From Synechococcus sp. PROS-9-1 (GTDB taxonomy: Bacteria; Cyanobacteriota; Cyanobacteriia; PCC-6307; Cyanobiaceae): a stretch of 64,000 bases of DNA. The notes under the pieces were generated by a model. It was given only the letters and a program-made list of their open reading frames with translations. It made no database searches and was not told where the DNA came from. The stretch spans positions 1,240,001 to 1,304,000 of the forward strand of contig NZ_CP047961.1 of the NCBI RefSeq assembly GCF_014279775.1, written 5' to 3'. The stretch's first letter is position 1; every line of letters begins with the position of its first letter. A program made the position numbers and the translations under genes. Below, one piece after another: positions 63,930-64,000 of this stretch.

Positions 63930-64000
63930 ATGAAGTTGTATCCAAAAGGCACCGGGGCAGGGATTTCACTATTCATCTTGATTGTGCTCGGAATTTACGC
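63930..64000 (+). CDS. Partial gene at the window edge, membrane N-terminus
   Basis: ATG at 63930; the visible residues MKLYPKGTGAGISLFILIVL then GIYA show a short basic start followed by a membrane helix. The gene runs off the window, so length and function cannot be given. Confidence 0.6.
   Translation, partial: MKLYPKGTGAGISLFILIVLGIY

Overview
The window reads as a core-genome segment of a marine picocyanobacterium, most likely a marine Synechococcus. Supporting evidence is a phycocyanobilin:ferredoxin oxidoreductase (PcyA), a PAM68-like photosystem assembly protein, a DUF92/VTE6 phytyl-phosphate kinase, a lumenal-type pentapeptide-repeat protein, DUF1816 and DUF3082 proteins, a DevBCA-type exporter and Yfr1/Yfr2-like small RNAs. 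GC content looks moderate in the housekeeping genes and lower in a few accessory pockets. I see no phage, transposon or CRISPR array.

Layout. 0-6 kb (minus strand): rsmA, ispE, a DUF3082 gene, a 31-codon membrane ORF, pdhB, secD, secF and a small membrane gene, nearly gapless and probably one operon. 6-11.1 kb: a uridine-kinase-like gene, a YraN protein, an AT-rich P-loop protein, a pentapeptide-repeat protein, rlmH, an internally deleted SGNH hydrolase and a GAF protein with a four-cysteine tail. 11.4-13.2 kb: a umuDC mutagenesis operon behind a LexA-type box. 13.2-18.5 kb: small unknown genes, dnaG, an EamA transporter and a lipoprotein. 18.5-20.3 kb: an RNA-rich intergenic region with two Yfr1-like RNAs on the plus strand, two Yfr2-like elements on the minus strand, and a hairpin/small-ORF/terminator unit. 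20.3-21.8 kb: ruvA, rpsO and the PAM68-like gene. 21.8-32 kb (minus): STAS, Mini-III RNase, rlmB-type methyltransferase, DUF1816, gatA and dnaE, then carA and trpD; trpD has a terminator-like hairpin in its leader.

32-37.5 kb: an ABC exporter with a premature amber codon, msrA, small membrane proteins, tRNA-Pro(GGG) and small unknown genes. 37.6-40.3 kb: a pair of overlapping M16 peptidase genes, one active and one inactive. 40.3-42.4 kb: an AT-rich, gene-poor stretch with a Nif11-type gene and a DUF4912-like gene. 42.4-46.1 kb: pcyA overlapping devBCA, then a small basic protein. 46.2-49.9 kb: GT2 glycosyltransferase, rsmE, DUF92 kinase and a group 3-like sigma factor, with two tail-to-tail overlapping gene pairs. 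50.5-55.6 kb (minus): aminotransferase, phnD, phnC, a double-length phnE and an SGNH hydrolase. 55.7-59.3 kb: a glyoxalase-like gene, family-4 uracil-DNA glycosylase, ispG and ctpA. 59.5-64 kb: a small membrane gene, mfd, a zinc-ribbon membrane protein and a partial gene at the edge.

Functionally the window combines DNA replication and repair (dnaE, dnaG, ruvA, mfd, umuDC, UDG), rRNA maturation (rsmA, rsmE, rlmH, rlmB-type, Mini-III), isoprenoid synthesis (ispE, ispG), protein export (secDF), bilin synthesis and phosphorus-compound uptake. The points most worth a second look are the Yfr1/Yfr2 cluster, the amber codon in the ABC exporter, the trpD leader hairpins, the probable non-AUG start of the STAS gene, and a two-member family of proteins sharing a C-terminal domain. 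All functional names rest on recognising motifs by eye; no database search was run.
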